A DNA stretch of 64,000 nucleotides from Ardenticatenaceae bacterium (GTDB lineage Bacteria; Chloroflexota; Anaerolineae; Promineifilales; Promineifilaceae). The notes beneath the pieces were generated by a model. The model was not told the origin of the DNA and searched no databases. It was given only the letters and a program-made list of their open reading frames with translations. The position numbers and the translations under genes were made by a program. Positions 54,328-63,487 of this stretch are shown piece by piece (the stretch's first letter is position 1; every line of letters starts with the position of its first letter). The stretch lies in NCBI GenBank assembly GCA_020634495.1, contig JACKBR010000010.1:50205-114204 (forward strand), read 5' to 3'.

Positions 54328-55419
54328 ATGTTATTAGCCTGTAGCAACATTGAAAAATCGTATGGTGAGAAGCAGGTGCTGCACCAGATTGATTTGGCGC
54401 TGCAAACTGGGGAGATTGGCGTGCTGCTGGGGCCGAGTGGCTGTGGCAAAACGACGCTGCTGCGCATCATTGCCGGGTTAACTGTGCCGGACAACGGCCG
54501 TATCCACCTCAACGATCAAGAGATTACCCACCAGCCCGTCCATCAGCGAGAATTGGGCATGGTGTTTCAAGATTATGCGCTTTTCCCCCATAAAAACGTG
54601 GCTCAAAACGTGGGCTTTGGCCTGCGTATGCACCATTGGGATACGGCTGCCGTAGAACATCGCGTGGCGTTGGTTCTGGAACTGGTGGGGCTGGCTGGCT
54701 TTGCCTCCCGTCCCATTCACGAGCTGTCTGGCGGGGAGCAGCAGCGGGTGGCGCTGGCCCGTTCGTTGGCTCCCGCGCCGCGCCTGATTTTGCTGGATGA
54801 GCCGTTGGGGGCGCTGGACCGCGCCCTGCGCGAGCGGCTCATGCTGGACCTGCGCCAGATTTTGAAGGATGCCGGGAATGTGCTGGGTCGCCCTGAGGGA
54901 ATGACGGCCGTTTACGTGACGCACGATCAGGCAGAAGCATTTGCCATTGCCGATAAATTGGTGGTGCTGAACAACGGCCGTATCGAACAAATCGACACCC
55001 CGCAAGCCGTTTACCGCCAGCCCGCCACCTCTTTTGTGGCTCGCTTCTTGGGTATGACCAACATCTTTGATGCACAGCTAATCGCCGAAAATCCACCTAC
55101 TTTAGAGATTGGAGACTGGAGACTGGAGATTGACCCATTCACCATTCACCATTCACCATTCACAATTCACCATTCATTCCCCATTCTCATCCGCCCAGAA
55201 GCCGCCAAATTAGCCACAACCGATGCCGAGGAGCCAAATTTGTTCAACGGCCGTCTCACCCAGCATTCCTTCCGGGGACGCTACCAACTCATCACCGTTG
55301 TGAACGATTTAGCGACATTGACATTTGAACTGGAAACGGCCGTATCCCTGCCACCCGTTGGCCAAACCATCCGGCTTACCATCGATCCTGGGGCGATTGT
55401 ACCGTTAGAGAGTGGTTAG
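54328..55419 (+). CDS. ABC transporter ATPase (FbpC/PotA type) with repeat-derived insert
   Basis: 363 residues from ATG 54328; GTG 54322 is the alternative. Walker A GPSGCGKTT, MVFQDYALFPH, LSGGEQQRVALARSLAPAPR, LLDEPLGALD, YVTHDQAEAFAIADK. The C-terminal regulatory TOBE-type domain contains about 25 extra residues ([20 protein letters not shown] and more) encoded by repeat words at 55103-55186. No permease or binding protein is adjacent, so the transported substrate is unknown (iron or polyamine types are likely relatives). Confidence 0.88.
   Translation: MLLACSNIEKSYGEKQVLHQIDLALQTGEIGVLLGPSGCGKTTLLRIIAGLTVPDNGRIHLNDQEITHQPVHQRELGMVFQDYALFPHKNVAQNVGFGLRMHHWDTAAVEHRVALVLELVGLAGFASRPIHELSGGEQQRVALARSLAPAPRLILLDEPLGALDRALRERLMLDLRQILKDAGNVLGRPEGMTAVYVTHDQAEAFAIADKLVVLNNGRIEQIDTPQAVYRQPATSFVARFLGMTNIFDAQLIAENPPTLEIGDWRLEIDPFTIHHSPFTIHHSFPILIRPEAAKLATTDAEEPNLFNGRLTQHSFRGRYQLITVVNDLATLTFELETAVSLPPVGQTIRLTIDPGAIVPLESG
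55103..55186. repeat. Repeat insert in ABC ATPase, GGAGACTGG and CATTCACCATT words
   Basis: TAGAGATTGGAGACTGGAGA and CTGGAGATTG, then CATTCACC repeated six or so times. In frame within the ATPase gene, in a variable C-terminal loop. Confidence 0.6.
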
Positions 55420-55471
55420 ATTGGTTGCCCTTCCCAATTGCCTGGACGTATAATGCACCTCGTGCTTGGTC

Positions 55472-55673
55472 AGGACTGGCAGTCCTGGCCGAATTATTAT
55501 CTGATGTTACGCACAGGTGGGAATTCACCCTCACCCCAGCCATCTCCCTCAAGGGAGATGGAGTAGAGTTTCCTCCCCCTGTCAGGGGGAAGGTTAGGGA
55601 GGGGGTAGAATGCCGTTGGGTGCGTAACATGAATTATTATAAGAAAAATTCCTTACGTAGGACTGGCAGTCCT
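55472..55673. repeat. Paired AGGACTGGCAGTCCT palindromes
   Basis: Two identical 15-base copies at 55472-55486 and 55659-55673, each nearly self-complementary. They lie outside the MITE-like element at 55501-55640 and could mark an older repeat into which it inserted. Confidence 0.5.
55501..55640. mobile_element. MITE-like element with target duplication
   Basis: ATGTTACGCAC (55504-55514) and GTGCGTAACAT (55620-55630) are perfect 11-base terminal inverted repeats. GAATTATTAT occurs directly before (55491-55500) and directly after (55631-55640), consistent with a 10-base target duplication; the left copy is followed by three extra bases. The inside contains CATCTCCCTCAAGGGAGATG and CCCCCTGTCAGGGGG hairpins. 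It lacks a transposase. The reading frame open from 55425 through this element into the protease is therefore not the true start. Confidence 0.65.
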
Positions 55674-55691
55674 AAACTTTCGGATAATTCT

Positions 55692-56759
55692 ATGTCTTCA
55701 ACATTTCTCTGGTCGCTTGGCGGCTTTTTCATTGTTTTAACCCCAATTATTTTGGTACACGAATTGGGTCACTTTTTCGCGGCGCGCCTCTCCAACATTC
55801 GTGTCGAAGAGTTTGGCCTGGGTTTCCCCCCACGGGCGCTCAAGCTAACTGAGCGCAACGGTACGATCTATTCGCTTAACTGGATTCCACTGGGCGGTTT
55901 TGTTCGGCCAGCCGGAGAAGACGATCCCACCGTGCCCGGTGGTTTGGCCGCTGCCTCCAAACGGGCCCGCCTCTTTGTGTTGTTTGCGGGCGCTGGGGCT
56001 AACTTCATCATGGCGCTGTTGGTGTTTTGGATTGCGTTTATGATTGGGATGCCTGCTGTGGCCGTGTCTGATGTCGCCCCAGATTCGCCCGCGATGGTGG
56101 CTGGTTTTGAACCAGGCGATGTGTTTTTGGAAGTTGAGGGTATCAAGGCTGAAACATCCGGTGTCATTGCCGAAATCATGCGTACCAAGGCGGGCGAGCC
56201 TGTTGAGGTGTTGATGCAGCGCGGTGATGGAACCGTTTTGTTAAACGTGGTGCCCCGACTGCCGGGTGATTATGATTCTGCTGTGGAAGGGCCGATTGGT
56301 GTTAAATTAATGTTGGATCCAAACGGCCGTCGCATTACGCGTGGCCCAGGTGAGGCTTTGGTCGATTCAGCCCAATCGATGTGGGACATTGTGTATATTT
56401 CAGTAAGCGTCCCCTCCATGCTGATAAATGGCGACATTAGCCCCAGCGAAGCGCGTCCCGTGAGCGTGATTGGCATTAGCCAGATTGCCGGGCAGGCGGC
56501 CGAGGCGTCCGTTTCCAACAGTAATTTATTCCCCATTCTAAACATGGTTGGCTTTATTAGCGTGGCCCTCGGGTTTACCAATTTGCTACCGATTCCGGCG
56601 CTGGACGGCGGCCGTATTCTGTTTGTCTTCATCGAGGCCATTCGGGGGCGGCGCATTGAGCCAGAGCGGGAAGGGCTGGTCCACATTGTGGGGATGTTGG
56701 TGCTGCTGGGGTTGATGGCCTTGTTGATTGTGCAAGATATTGTAAACCCAATTTTCTAG
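55692..56759 (+). CDS. rseP: Site-2 zinc metalloprotease (RseP/M50 family)
   Basis: 355 residues from ATG 55692, chosen because upstream sequence is repeat DNA. HELGHFF in the first membrane helix is the zinc motif; a PDZ domain lies at DVAPDSPAMVAGFEPGDVFL; the second catalytic segment is NLLPIPALDGGRIL. Four membrane segments. It cuts membrane-bound regulators within the bilayer, classically anti-sigma factors. No anti-sigma gene is adjacent. Confidence 0.93.
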   Translation: MSSTFLWSLGGFFIVLTPIILVHELGHFFAARLSNIRVEEFGLGFPPRALKLTERNGTIYSLNWIPLGGFVRPAGEDDPTVPGGLAAASKRARLFVLFAGAGANFIMALLVFWIAFMIGMPAVAVSDVAPDSPAMVAGFEPGDVFLEVEGIKAETSGVIAEIMRTKAGEPVEVLMQRGDGTVLLNVVPRLPGDYDSAVEGPIGVKLMLDPNGRRITRGPGEALVDSAQSMWDIVYISVSVPSMLINGDISPSEARPVSVIGISQIAGQAAEASVSNSNLFPILNMVGFISVALGFTNLLPIPALDGGRILFVFIEAIRGRRIEPEREGLVHIVGMLVLLGLMALLIVQDIVNPIF

Positions 56760-56888
56760 CCCCTTAAAGCAGTTTTTAAGATTTAGAATGACCTGATCTG
56801 ATGGTAGTAATCTATGGATTGCTACCATCAGTTTTTTGTTGACAAAAAGCAAAAAGTAGAAAGAATCGAAGCAAGCAAAAGGAAAACT

Positions 56889-57893
56889 ATGGCACAGGAA
56901 GAAGAAAAATCGTTTGAAGTGGTGCTTGGCGAACTATTCCAGGCGGAGCATCTGCCAATTGCCGAGCTTTACCGGCTGTCCGATTTGCCAGCGGCGGAGT
57001 GGGCGGCATTTGTGGCAGGCTGGACGGCCGTTCCCGATGAGCGGCGGCGGGCCATTGTGCGCCATCTGGCGGATATTTCAGAAGACAATTTTATTGTTAA
57101 TTTTGCCCCTATTTTTATTCACAGCTTTGCCGATTCACATCCAGAGGTACGCATCGCTGCCCTGGATGGCTTGTGGGACGCAACCGATATAAAGCTGATC
57201 CCACGCATAACCGAGCTGATGCAGCACGACCCCGCCGAAGAAGTGCGGGCGGCAGCCGCTGGCGCTTTGGGGCATTACGTGCTGTTGGCCGAGTGGGGCC
57301 AGCTGCCAGAGCGCATTTTGCCCGGCCTCATCGACACGCTTCTGGCTGAGTACGACAAAGAAGAAACGGCCGAATCCGTGCAGCGCGTTTTGCTAGAAGC
57401 TTTAGGCGCGGCGGATCATCCTCGCGTGAGCAAGCTCATTGAAGCTGCTTACGAACAGGGGGACCCGCTCAGGCAAATCAGCGCGGTTTTTGCCATGGGC
57501 AACAGCGCCGACCGCCGCTGGACGGTAACCGTGCTGGGCGAGATGGAAAGCCCCTACGAAGAAATGCGCGCCGAAGCGGCCAGAGCGGCTGGAACCATTG
57601 GCAGCAGCGATTTTGTGCCGCAGCTGGCAGACCTGGCCTACGATGAAGATTTAGGCGTGCGCCTGGCGGCCGTTACCTCGCTGGGCCAAATTGGCGGGGA
57701 CGACGTGCAGCGCATTTTGGCCAACATGCTCGACGATCCTGAAGTTGAGGAAATTGATGAGCTGTTTGAAGTGGTTGAAGAGGCGCTGGAAGAGGCTACG
57801 ATGATGGCTGGCGCGTTCGATTTTGTCGATTTCCCGTTTGACGACGAAGAAGATGCCGAAGAGTTTGCAGACGATCTTGACCTAGACGAGTAA
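56889..57893 (+). CDS. HEAT-repeat protein
   Basis: 334 residues from ATG 56889, with AGGA upstream; the frame opens at 56814. Seven or so HEAT-like helical pairs: HPEVRIAALDGLWDATDI, AEEVRAAAAGALGHYVLL, MRAEAARAAGTIGSS, DLGVRLAAVTSLGQIGGDDV. Highly acidic C-terminus (DEEDAEEFADDLDLDE). Likely a scaffold or binding protein; no enzyme motif. Seven bases before the AEC transporter gene, so probably co-transcribed. Confidence 0.85.
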   Translation: MAQEEEKSFEVVLGELFQAEHLPIAELYRLSDLPAAEWAAFVAGWTAVPDERRRAIVRHLADISEDNFIVNFAPIFIHSFADSHPEVRIAALDGLWDATDIKLIPRITELMQHDPAEEVRAAAAGALGHYVLLAEWGQLPERILPGLIDTLLAEYDKEETAESVQRVLLEALGAADHPRVSKLIEAAYEQGDPLRQISAVFAMGNSADRRWTVTVLGEMESPYEEMRAEAARAAGTIGSSDFVPQLADLAYDEDLGVRLAAVTSLGQIGGDDVQRILANMLDDPEVEEIDELFEVVEEALEEATMMAGAFDFVDFPFDDEEDAEEFADDLDLDE

Positions 57894-57900
57894 TTTTCGC

Positions 57901-58812
57901 TTGACTGACATTGTTTTTGTTTTAACCCAGAACATCCTGCCCATTTTTATTGTTGCCGCCTTTGGGTTTGCTTTGCAGCGCTGGATCGGGGTGGAGAAAC
58001 GGCCGTTATCCACCATTGTGCTGAACGTCTTAAGCCCCTGCCTGGTTTTTTCCTCCCTGGTTGGCTCTAAGCTGCCGGGGGATGAGCTGGTGAGCCTGGC
58101 CCTGTTTACCGTGCTGGCCGTGTTGCTGATGAGCGGGGTGGCCTATTTGTCTGCCCGCGTGCTGCGCCTGGGCCGCACCGAAACCATTGCTCTGATGGTG
58201 GTGACGATGTTTGTCAACGGCGGCAACTATGGCCTGACGCTCAACCAATTGCGCTATGGCGATCCCGGCCTGGCGCGGGCTGTTGTTTACTACACCACCA
58301 GCACCGTGATGCTGTACACCATTGGCATTTTTATTTCGTCGATGGGGGAGATGCCCTGGCGGGAAGCGCTGCGCCGTTTGCTGCGTTTTCCGGCGGTGTA
58401 TGCGGCCGTTTTGGCTGTGGTGGTGTACAGCTTCAACATTCCCTTGCCTGCGCCCCTGCTGCGGGGCATTGAAGTGGCTGGGGCTGGGGCCATTCCGGTG
58501 ATGCTGCTGGTGCTGGGTATGCAGTTGGCCGACTTAAAAACGGTTGCCTCGCTGCGGTTGGCCCTGCCCGCCATTGGCCTGCGCTTGATCATCGGCCCGC
58601 TCATTGGCCTGCTGGTGGCCACCGTGCTGGGCTTGTCTGGCCTGGGGCGATCCACCTCCATTATTGAATCCAGTATGCCGCCTGCGGTGTTTACCATTAT
58701 TTTGGCCACCGAATTTGAGCTGGAGCCTACGGCCGTTACCAGCATTGTCATGGTAACCACGTTGTTAAGCCCGCTGACGATTGCCACCACCATCACCCTG
58801 CTTGGTTTGTAA
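57901..58812 (+). CDS. AEC family (auxin efflux carrier-like) transporter
   Basis: 303 residues with TTG start at 57901, seven bases after the HEAT gene stop. About ten hydrophobic helices in two halves. ILNVLSPCLVFSSLVG, MFVNGGNYGLTLNQLRYGDP and ESSMPPAVFTIILATEF are typical of AEC transporters for organic acids or amino acids. Substrate not determined. No obvious ribosome binding site; translational coupling is likely. Confidence 0.85.
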   Translation: MTDIVFVLTQNILPIFIVAAFGFALQRWIGVEKRPLSTIVLNVLSPCLVFSSLVGSKLPGDELVSLALFTVLAVLLMSGVAYLSARVLRLGRTETIALMVVTMFVNGGNYGLTLNQLRYGDPGLARAVVYYTTSTVMLYTIGIFISSMGEMPWREALRRLLRFPAVYAAVLAVVVYSFNIPLPAPLLRGIEVAGAGAIPVMLLVLGMQLADLKTVASLRLALPAIGLRLIIGPLIGLLVATVLGLSGLGRSTSIIESSMPPAVFTIILATEFELEPTAVTSIVMVTTLLSPLTIATTITLLGL

Positions 58813-58848
58813 TTGCGCTTAACGTCACGCGCCGTGTACAATTTTGCC

Positions 58849-60021
58849 ATGAACTATTTTAGGCGTTGGCTGTGGGGTATGGTTGTTGCCGTTTTGCTGC
58901 TGGGTGCCAGGGGAACGGCCGTTGCCCAAACCCCATCCTTAGAAAGCAGTGTTGACTATGCCTACGGGCAGAGGGTGACCTTTCGCCTGACCGGGCAGAT
59001 GCCAGAAGCCATTGAAAAAATTGAGCTGTTTGTCAATCTGGCCCAGGCCGAGACGCCGCTCTCGGTGGATGTGCGCTTCTCGCAGGAAAATTCCCAACTC
59101 ATTGCGGGCTACGATTTGGACCCCACTTTGGCCGGACTGCCGCCATTTGGCCAGGTGGTTTACTGGTGGGCGTTAACAACGGCCAATTCGGCGACGCTGA
59201 CGGTGCCAGAAGCGCGTTTCACTTATCGAGATGATCGCTTTGATTGGCGGGAGCTGGCGCAGGCGGATTTAACCGTTTACTGGACGGGCAATGATGCCAA
59301 TTTAGGCCAAACGGCCTGGGAAATTGCTGATGACAGTCGCGAAAAATTAGACCATCTCTTGCCGCCAACGGCCGTTTCCCCCCTGAATGTGTACATCTAT
59401 CCCTCTACTGCCGATTTGCGGGCTGGCTTGCGTTTGGCCGGGCGGGATTGGCAAGATGGACATGTTGATCCTGATCTGGATGTGCTGCTGGTAACGGCCG
59501 TTAATCCCCTCACGGCCGCCGCTGATTTGAGCCAAACCATTCCCCATGAGCTAACCCATTTACGCCTGCACCGGCTGTCGGAAACGGCCGTGCTGCCCTT
59601 TTGGTATGAAGAAGGTCTGGCGCTGGTGGCTGCCGAGGCAGATGCAGGCAGCGCGGAGTTGGTGGCCGAAGCTGTGGCCAACGACACGGCCTTGACGCTG
59701 CTGAGCCTTTGTACTGCCTTTCCCCAGGCAGAGGCTGAAGAAGAACTGGCGCTGGCCCAAAGCAGTTCTGTGCTGCGCTACATCCAGGCGCAGTTTGGCG
59801 ACCAGGCGCTGCGCCAGCTTGGGGCCAACTACCTGGCCGGGGCTGGCTGCGAGGCGGGACTTAGCCAGACGTTGGGCATCTCTTTGGCCGAACTAAATGC
59901 CGATTGGCAGGCGGCGCAGCGGCCACAGCCTGCCTGGCGCACCTTCCTCAGCCAGAATGGCCTCTGGCTGCTGCTGCTGCTGGTCAGCTTTGGCTTTCTT
60001 GCGCTGCTCCTGCGTCGTTAG
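58849..60021 (+). CDS. Secreted membrane-anchored peptidase MA-like protein
   Basis: 390 residues from ATG 58849. Signal peptide (WLWGMVVAVLLLGARGTAVA) and a C-terminal membrane helix (NGLWLLLLLVSFGFLALLL) followed by RR. Zinc motif HELTHLRLH with the third ligand in PFWYEEGLA, the Peptidase_MA-like pattern. It probably works outside the cytoplasm; substrate unknown. ACGGCCGT occurs five times (58916 to 59583). Confidence 0.85.
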   Translation: MNYFRRWLWGMVVAVLLLGARGTAVAQTPSLESSVDYAYGQRVTFRLTGQMPEAIEKIELFVNLAQAETPLSVDVRFSQENSQLIAGYDLDPTLAGLPPFGQVVYWWALTTANSATLTVPEARFTYRDDRFDWRELAQADLTVYWTGNDANLGQTAWEIADDSREKLDHLLPPTAVSPLNVYIYPSTADLRAGLRLAGRDWQDGHVDPDLDVLLVTAVNPLTAAADLSQTIPHELTHLRLHRLSETAVLPFWYEEGLALVAAEADAGSAELVAEAVANDTALTLLSLCTAFPQAEAEEELALAQSSSVLRYIQAQFGDQALRQLGANYLAGAGCEAGLSQTLGISLAELNADWQAAQRPQPAWRTFLSQNGLWLLLLLVSFGFLALLLRR

Positions 60022-60041
60022 GCTGCTCCCTGGCTTGATCC

Positions 60042-60064
60042 GCCCAGCTGAAAACGGCCTGGGC
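60042..60064 (+). terminator. Weak hairpin between converging genes
   Basis: GCCCAG and CTGGGC form a 6-base stem around an 11-base loop just after the peptidase gene; no T run follows. A second hairpin GCCTCTGCGAGGC follows at 60076. At best weak terminators. Confidence 0.3.
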
Positions 60065-60110
60065 TAGTTATGAAAGCCTCTGCGAGGCTAATAATTGCCA
60101 AATCAGCCCT

Positions 60111-60155
60111 ACTTCTCACTTCTCACTTCTTACTTTTCACTTTTCACTGTTCACT
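60111..60155. repeat. Word-type element, ACTTCTCACTT type
   Basis: Tandem CACTTCTCACTTCTTACTTT and TCACTTTTCACTGTTCACT, the same word class as 28051-28116. The inverted arm is missing. Placed at the junction of two converging genes. Confidence 0.5.
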
Positions 60156-60164
60156 AAAAACCGA

Positions 60165-60551
60165 TCACTCTTTCAACTGTGCCATCATGCCGCGTGGGTT
60201 CCAGTAGGCGCGGATGTTGGAGATTTGGCCGTTGGTGTGGAAGGTGAAGACGTCTATGCCGGAGAAGCGGGTGGTCTTGCCGTTTTTGCCCACGCCGTTG
60301 GCTTGCCAATGCACGGCCGCTTCGTTTTTGTTGATGTAAACGGCCGTTTCTCGCATGTCTAGCTCAGAAAAGGTTGCCTCTAGCCCTTTGAAAAACTGAC
60401 GCAGGCCATCGTGCCCGCTAATTGGTGGTGCACCAACGGGATCGTGGCTGACGCTGTCTGGGGTGAAAACGGCCGTAAACGCTTCCCTGTCCATGCTGCG
60501 AATGGCGGCAAAATAATTGCTGATGGTTTCCTGGAATAATTCTCTGCTCAT
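60165..60551 (-). CDS. SnoaL-like / NTF2-like polyketide cyclase-type protein
   Basis: 128 residues from ATG 60551; the frame is open to 60608 without homology-like sequence. FQETISNYFAAIRSMDREAF, FTPDSVSHDPVGAPPISGHD, and FSGIDVFTFHTNGQISNIRA fit the SnoaL_2 (ester cyclase/NTF2) cone fold. Likely binds or isomerises a small hydrophobic molecule. Function not known. Confidence 0.82.
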   Translation of the reverse strand: MSRELFQETISNYFAAIRSMDREAFTAVFTPDSVSHDPVGAPPISGHDGLRQFFKGLEATFSELDMRETAVYINKNEAAVHWQANGVGKNGKTTRFSGIDVFTFHTNGQISNIRAYWNPRGMMAQLKE

Positions 60552-60722
60552 GCTGCACTCCTTACTTGTGGTTTTGAATGGGTGGCCGCGATGATACTGG
60601 ATTTGCAACGGCCGTCAATTCTCTTATGCACGTCTAACAAAACCGGGGTATGATAACGGCCGTTCCCGGCCCAGCGGCCAAACGGAACCCAACCACTAGA
60701 AAATTCACAAAAATATATTATT

Positions 60723-60782
60723 TGCCACAGAGACCACAGAGATTAAACGAGCATAGAGAAATCTGCGTAATCTGCGGATAAA
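60723..60782. repeat. Word-type element, CCACAGAG and ATCTGCGG words
   Basis: GCCACAGAGACCACAGAGAT (like 3450-3527) followed by AAATCTGCGTAATCTGCGGA (reverse complement of the word at 51581-51606). It lies in the leader of htpG. Confidence 0.5.
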
Positions 60783-60801
60783 ACACGAAGGAGAAAGCGT
60801 A

Positions 60802-62703
60802 ATGACAACTGCCGAACAAACCCCAACCGCCGACTACCGGTTTAAGGCCGAGGTCAAGCAGCTGCTGCAAATCCTCGTCCACTCCCTCTACAAAGAGCAG
60901 GACATCTTCCTGCGCGAACTCATCTCCAACGCCTCAGACGCTCTGACGCGGCTCCATTTTGAGATGCTCACCAACCGCGACGTGCTGGACCCGGACGCCG
61001 AGCTGGCCATCCGCATCGAAATTCCCGAAGTAGGCGAAGACGAGCCGAAGAAAATCATCCTCAAAGACAGCGGCATTGGCATGACCAAGGATGAGCTGAT
61101 CACCAATCTGGGCACCATCGCCCAATCTGGGGCGCGTGAATTTTTGGACAAGGTGACTGAAAATGACGACGTTGATCCCAGCGATGTGATTGGCCAGTTT
61201 GGCGTGGGCTTCTACTCGGTTTTTATGGTGGCCGACGAGGTGCGGGTGGTATCGCGCAGCTACAAAAAGCGGGCCAAAGCCGCCGCCTGGGTGTCTGACG
61301 GTTCGGACGAGTTCCACGTGGAGCCTGCCGAAAAAGAAGATCGCGGCACGGAAATGCACATCACCCTCAAGAAGGATGCCGCGGATCTGGCCAGTGAGTG
61401 GAAGCTGAAGCAAATTATCAAAAAGCATTCTGATTTTGTGCGCTATCCCATTTACATTGGCGAGGAGCAGGTGAACCAGCAAACGCCGCTGTGGCGGAAA
61501 CGGCCGTCTGACGTGACCGAGGAAGATTACACCAACTTTTACCGCCAGATGACGATGGATTTTGAAGAGCCGCTGCTGACCGTGCATTTTTCATCGGATG
61601 CGCCGGTGAACGTGCGGGCGCTGCTGTTCATTCCCGCCAAACGCGAGCCGAGCATTTTGGCTTCACGCAAGGACCCTGGCGTCATGCTCTACTCGCACAA
61701 CGTGCTGATTCAGGAATATTGCACCGATTTGCTGCCGAAATGGCTGGAATTTGTGGATGGCGTGGTGGATTCTGAGGATTTGCCCCTGAACGTCAGCCGG
61801 GAAACGGTGCAGAACAATCGCCTGATGCGGCAGCTGGGCAAGATGATCAAGGGGCGCGTGTTGCGCGAGCTCAAGAAGCTGGCCGATGATGATCCAGAGA
61901 AATACAAGCAGTTTTGGGGGGAATACGGCCGTTACTTCAAAGAAGGCACCGCCATCGATCCCAACGCCAAAGAGGACGTGCTGCCCTTCTTCCGCTACCA
62001 TACCTCCATGTCAGACGGCGAGCTGACCTCGCTGGACGCCTACCTGGAGCGCAAGCCAGACAGCCAGACCGAAATCTACTACGTCACCGGCGATTCCGTT
62101 TCTTCCGTGGCCAACAGCCCTCACCTGGACCCATTCAAAGAGCGCGATTTGGAAGTGCTCTACTGGGTGGATCCGCTGGATGCGCTGATTGCGCCTGGTT
62201 TGGTGGCCTACAAAGAAACGCCATTCAAAAACATCGATGATGCCGACATTGAACTGCCGGACACGGATGAAGCTGCCGAGGAAGAAGAAACAGAAGAAGC
62301 TTTGCCAGAGAAGGCGTTTAATGCCTTTGTGGGCCGTTGCGTCACCACCTTGGGGGACAAAGTGCTGGAAGTGCGCGCCTCGAAGGTGCTGAAAAACAGC
62401 CCGGTGCGCCTTGTCTCGCCCGCTGACGCCCAAAACAAAGAAATGGATCGCATTCAGCGGCTGCTGAACCAGGATTACGAAATCCCCAAGCGCATTTTAG
62501 AGGTGAACCGCAGCCACCCGCTGGTGGCTCATCTGGCCCACCTGGTGGAAAACCACCCGGACAACACGCTCATCAACCTGGGCATCGAGCAGCTGTACGA
62601 CAGCGCCCTCATCCAGGAAGGGCTGCACCCCAACCCCGCCGACATCCTGCCCCGCATCCAGCAGCTCCTCACCCTCGCCGCCGCCCAGGCCGACCAATCG
62701 TAA
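60802..62703 (+). CDS. htpG: Hsp90 chaperone
   Basis: 633 residues, start preceded by GAAGGAGAAAGCG. GHKL ATPase: LRELISNASDALTRLHFE, KDSGIGMTKDELITNLGTIA, QFGVGFYSVFMVADEV. The middle domain has NVSRETVQNNRLMRQLGK. Full length for HtpG; an acidic linker (EEEETEEA) precedes the C-terminal dimerisation domain. Cytoplasmic client maturation under stress. I see no CIRCE or heat-shock sigma box in the 190-base leader. Confidence 0.97.
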   Translation: MTTAEQTPTADYRFKAEVKQLLQILVHSLYKEQDIFLRELISNASDALTRLHFEMLTNRDVLDPDAELAIRIEIPEVGEDEPKKIILKDSGIGMTKDELITNLGTIAQSGAREFLDKVTENDDVDPSDVIGQFGVGFYSVFMVADEVRVVSRSYKKRAKAAAWVSDGSDEFHVEPAEKEDRGTEMHITLKKDAADLASEWKLKQIIKKHSDFVRYPIYIGEEQVNQQTPLWRKRPSDVTEEDYTNFYRQMTMDFEEPLLTVHFSSDAPVNVRALLFIPAKREPSILASRKDPGVMLYSHNVLIQEYCTDLLPKWLEFVDGVVDSEDLPLNVSRETVQNNRLMRQLGKMIKGRVLRELKKLADDDPEKYKQFWGEYGRYFKEGTAIDPNAKEDVLPFFRYHTSMSDGELTSLDAYLERKPDSQTEIYYVTGDSVSSVANSPHLDPFKERDLEVLYWVDPLDALIAPGLVAYKETPFKNIDDADIELPDTDEAAEEEETEEALPEKAFNAFVGRCVTTLGDKVLEVRASKVLKNSPVRLVSPADAQNKEMDRIQRLLNQDYEIPKRILEVNRSHPLVAHLAHLVENHPDNTLINLGIEQLYDSALIQEGLHPNPADILPRIQQLLTLAAAQADQS

Positions 62704-62732
62704 GAGATTATCGGATTTTAGTGGAGACCAAA

Positions 62733-62766
62733 AGCCCGTTGGAAATCATATCCAACGGGCTTTTTT
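62733..62766 (+). terminator. Intrinsic terminator of htpG
   Basis: AGCCCGTTGGA pairs with TCCAACGGGCT around a 7-base loop, followed by TTTTT. It starts 30 bases after the stop. Confidence 0.95.
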
Positions 62767-62837
62767 CTTTCTTGCCGCCAGATTTGGACCCTGTGATTTG
62801 ATTAATTGGTCTTCTCCTTTAACTGCTATTAGTCCAA

Positions 62838-63422
62838 CTATGCCTTGAGCGGCTGAACCCCTGCTTGCTGTTCATACGCCGCTAGTACTCTTTGTGCCTG
62901 GTCAATGTGCAGTTCGTCATGTGACACATAAAAGCGGAGATAATCCCCCAAGTTGTAGCGAATCGGCAGCCATTTCAAGACCCGGCACATCGTTTGTAAG
63001 TTAGCATCCCTTGCCTGTTCGATCATGACTCCTAAACGGGCTTGCTGATCCAACCATTGGGTCAACACCTCTGCCTTGTAAACGGCCGTTGGGTTGTTCG
63101 CTTTCACTGTCTTGCCTTTTCTTTTTGGGTCAAACTGCTTTTCCATCGTCAGGCTGGCTAACAAAGAGTGTCGAAAAATGCCATCTGAGTCAGGGGGCTC
63201 TGGTTTGTTCAAAGCCGGAATGAAATTAAGCGACAGCCATTCGAATGCGATAATGAGATGTTGAAAACATTGATCCATACTCCATTCCCCTGGCTCAGGC
63301 TGCCAACTGCGCTGAGCCTTATTAAGCGGCACAAAAACGGTTTCCACAACCTGGCGGTTGTACCGGTTTCGGGCCTGTAAATCCGCCAGAAATTCCTGTT
63401 TTGGCATTTGTTTTTTTAACAT
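62838..63422 (-). CDS. DinB-like (DinB_2) four-helix protein
   Basis: 194 residues from ATG 63422, with GGAGGG upstream. EWSMDQCFQHLIIAFEW and YVSHDELHIDQAQRVL carry the His residues of the DinB/YfiT metal site (two of the usual three are evident). Family members include thiol transferases and damage-inducible proteins; role unknown here. Transcribed after the small gene at 63488. Confidence 0.85.
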   Translation of the reverse strand: MLKKQMPKQEFLADLQARNRYNRQVVETVFVPLNKAQRSWQPEPGEWSMDQCFQHLIIAFEWLSLNFIPALNKPEPPDSDGIFRHSLLASLTMEKQFDPKRKGKTVKANNPTAVYKAEVLTQWLDQQARLGVMIEQARDANLQTMCRVLKWLPIRYNLGDYLRFYVSHDELHIDQAQRVLAAYEQQAGVQPLKA

Positions 63423-63487
63423 GCGTTTACCCTCCGTCTGTTTCCTGCAGCAGTTTTAAGGTGGTTATCCATACCTCCAAATTGTAA

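Noticed and set aside
55425..55691. Longer N-terminus for the site-2 protease
   Set aside because: The open frame runs through the MITE-like element and repeat palindromes; the first membrane helix begins at the ATG at 55692.
60609..60801. CIRCE or heat-shock operator before htpG
   Set aside because: No TTAGCACTC/GAGTGCTAA pair; the leader holds repeat words and ACGGCCGT copies instead.
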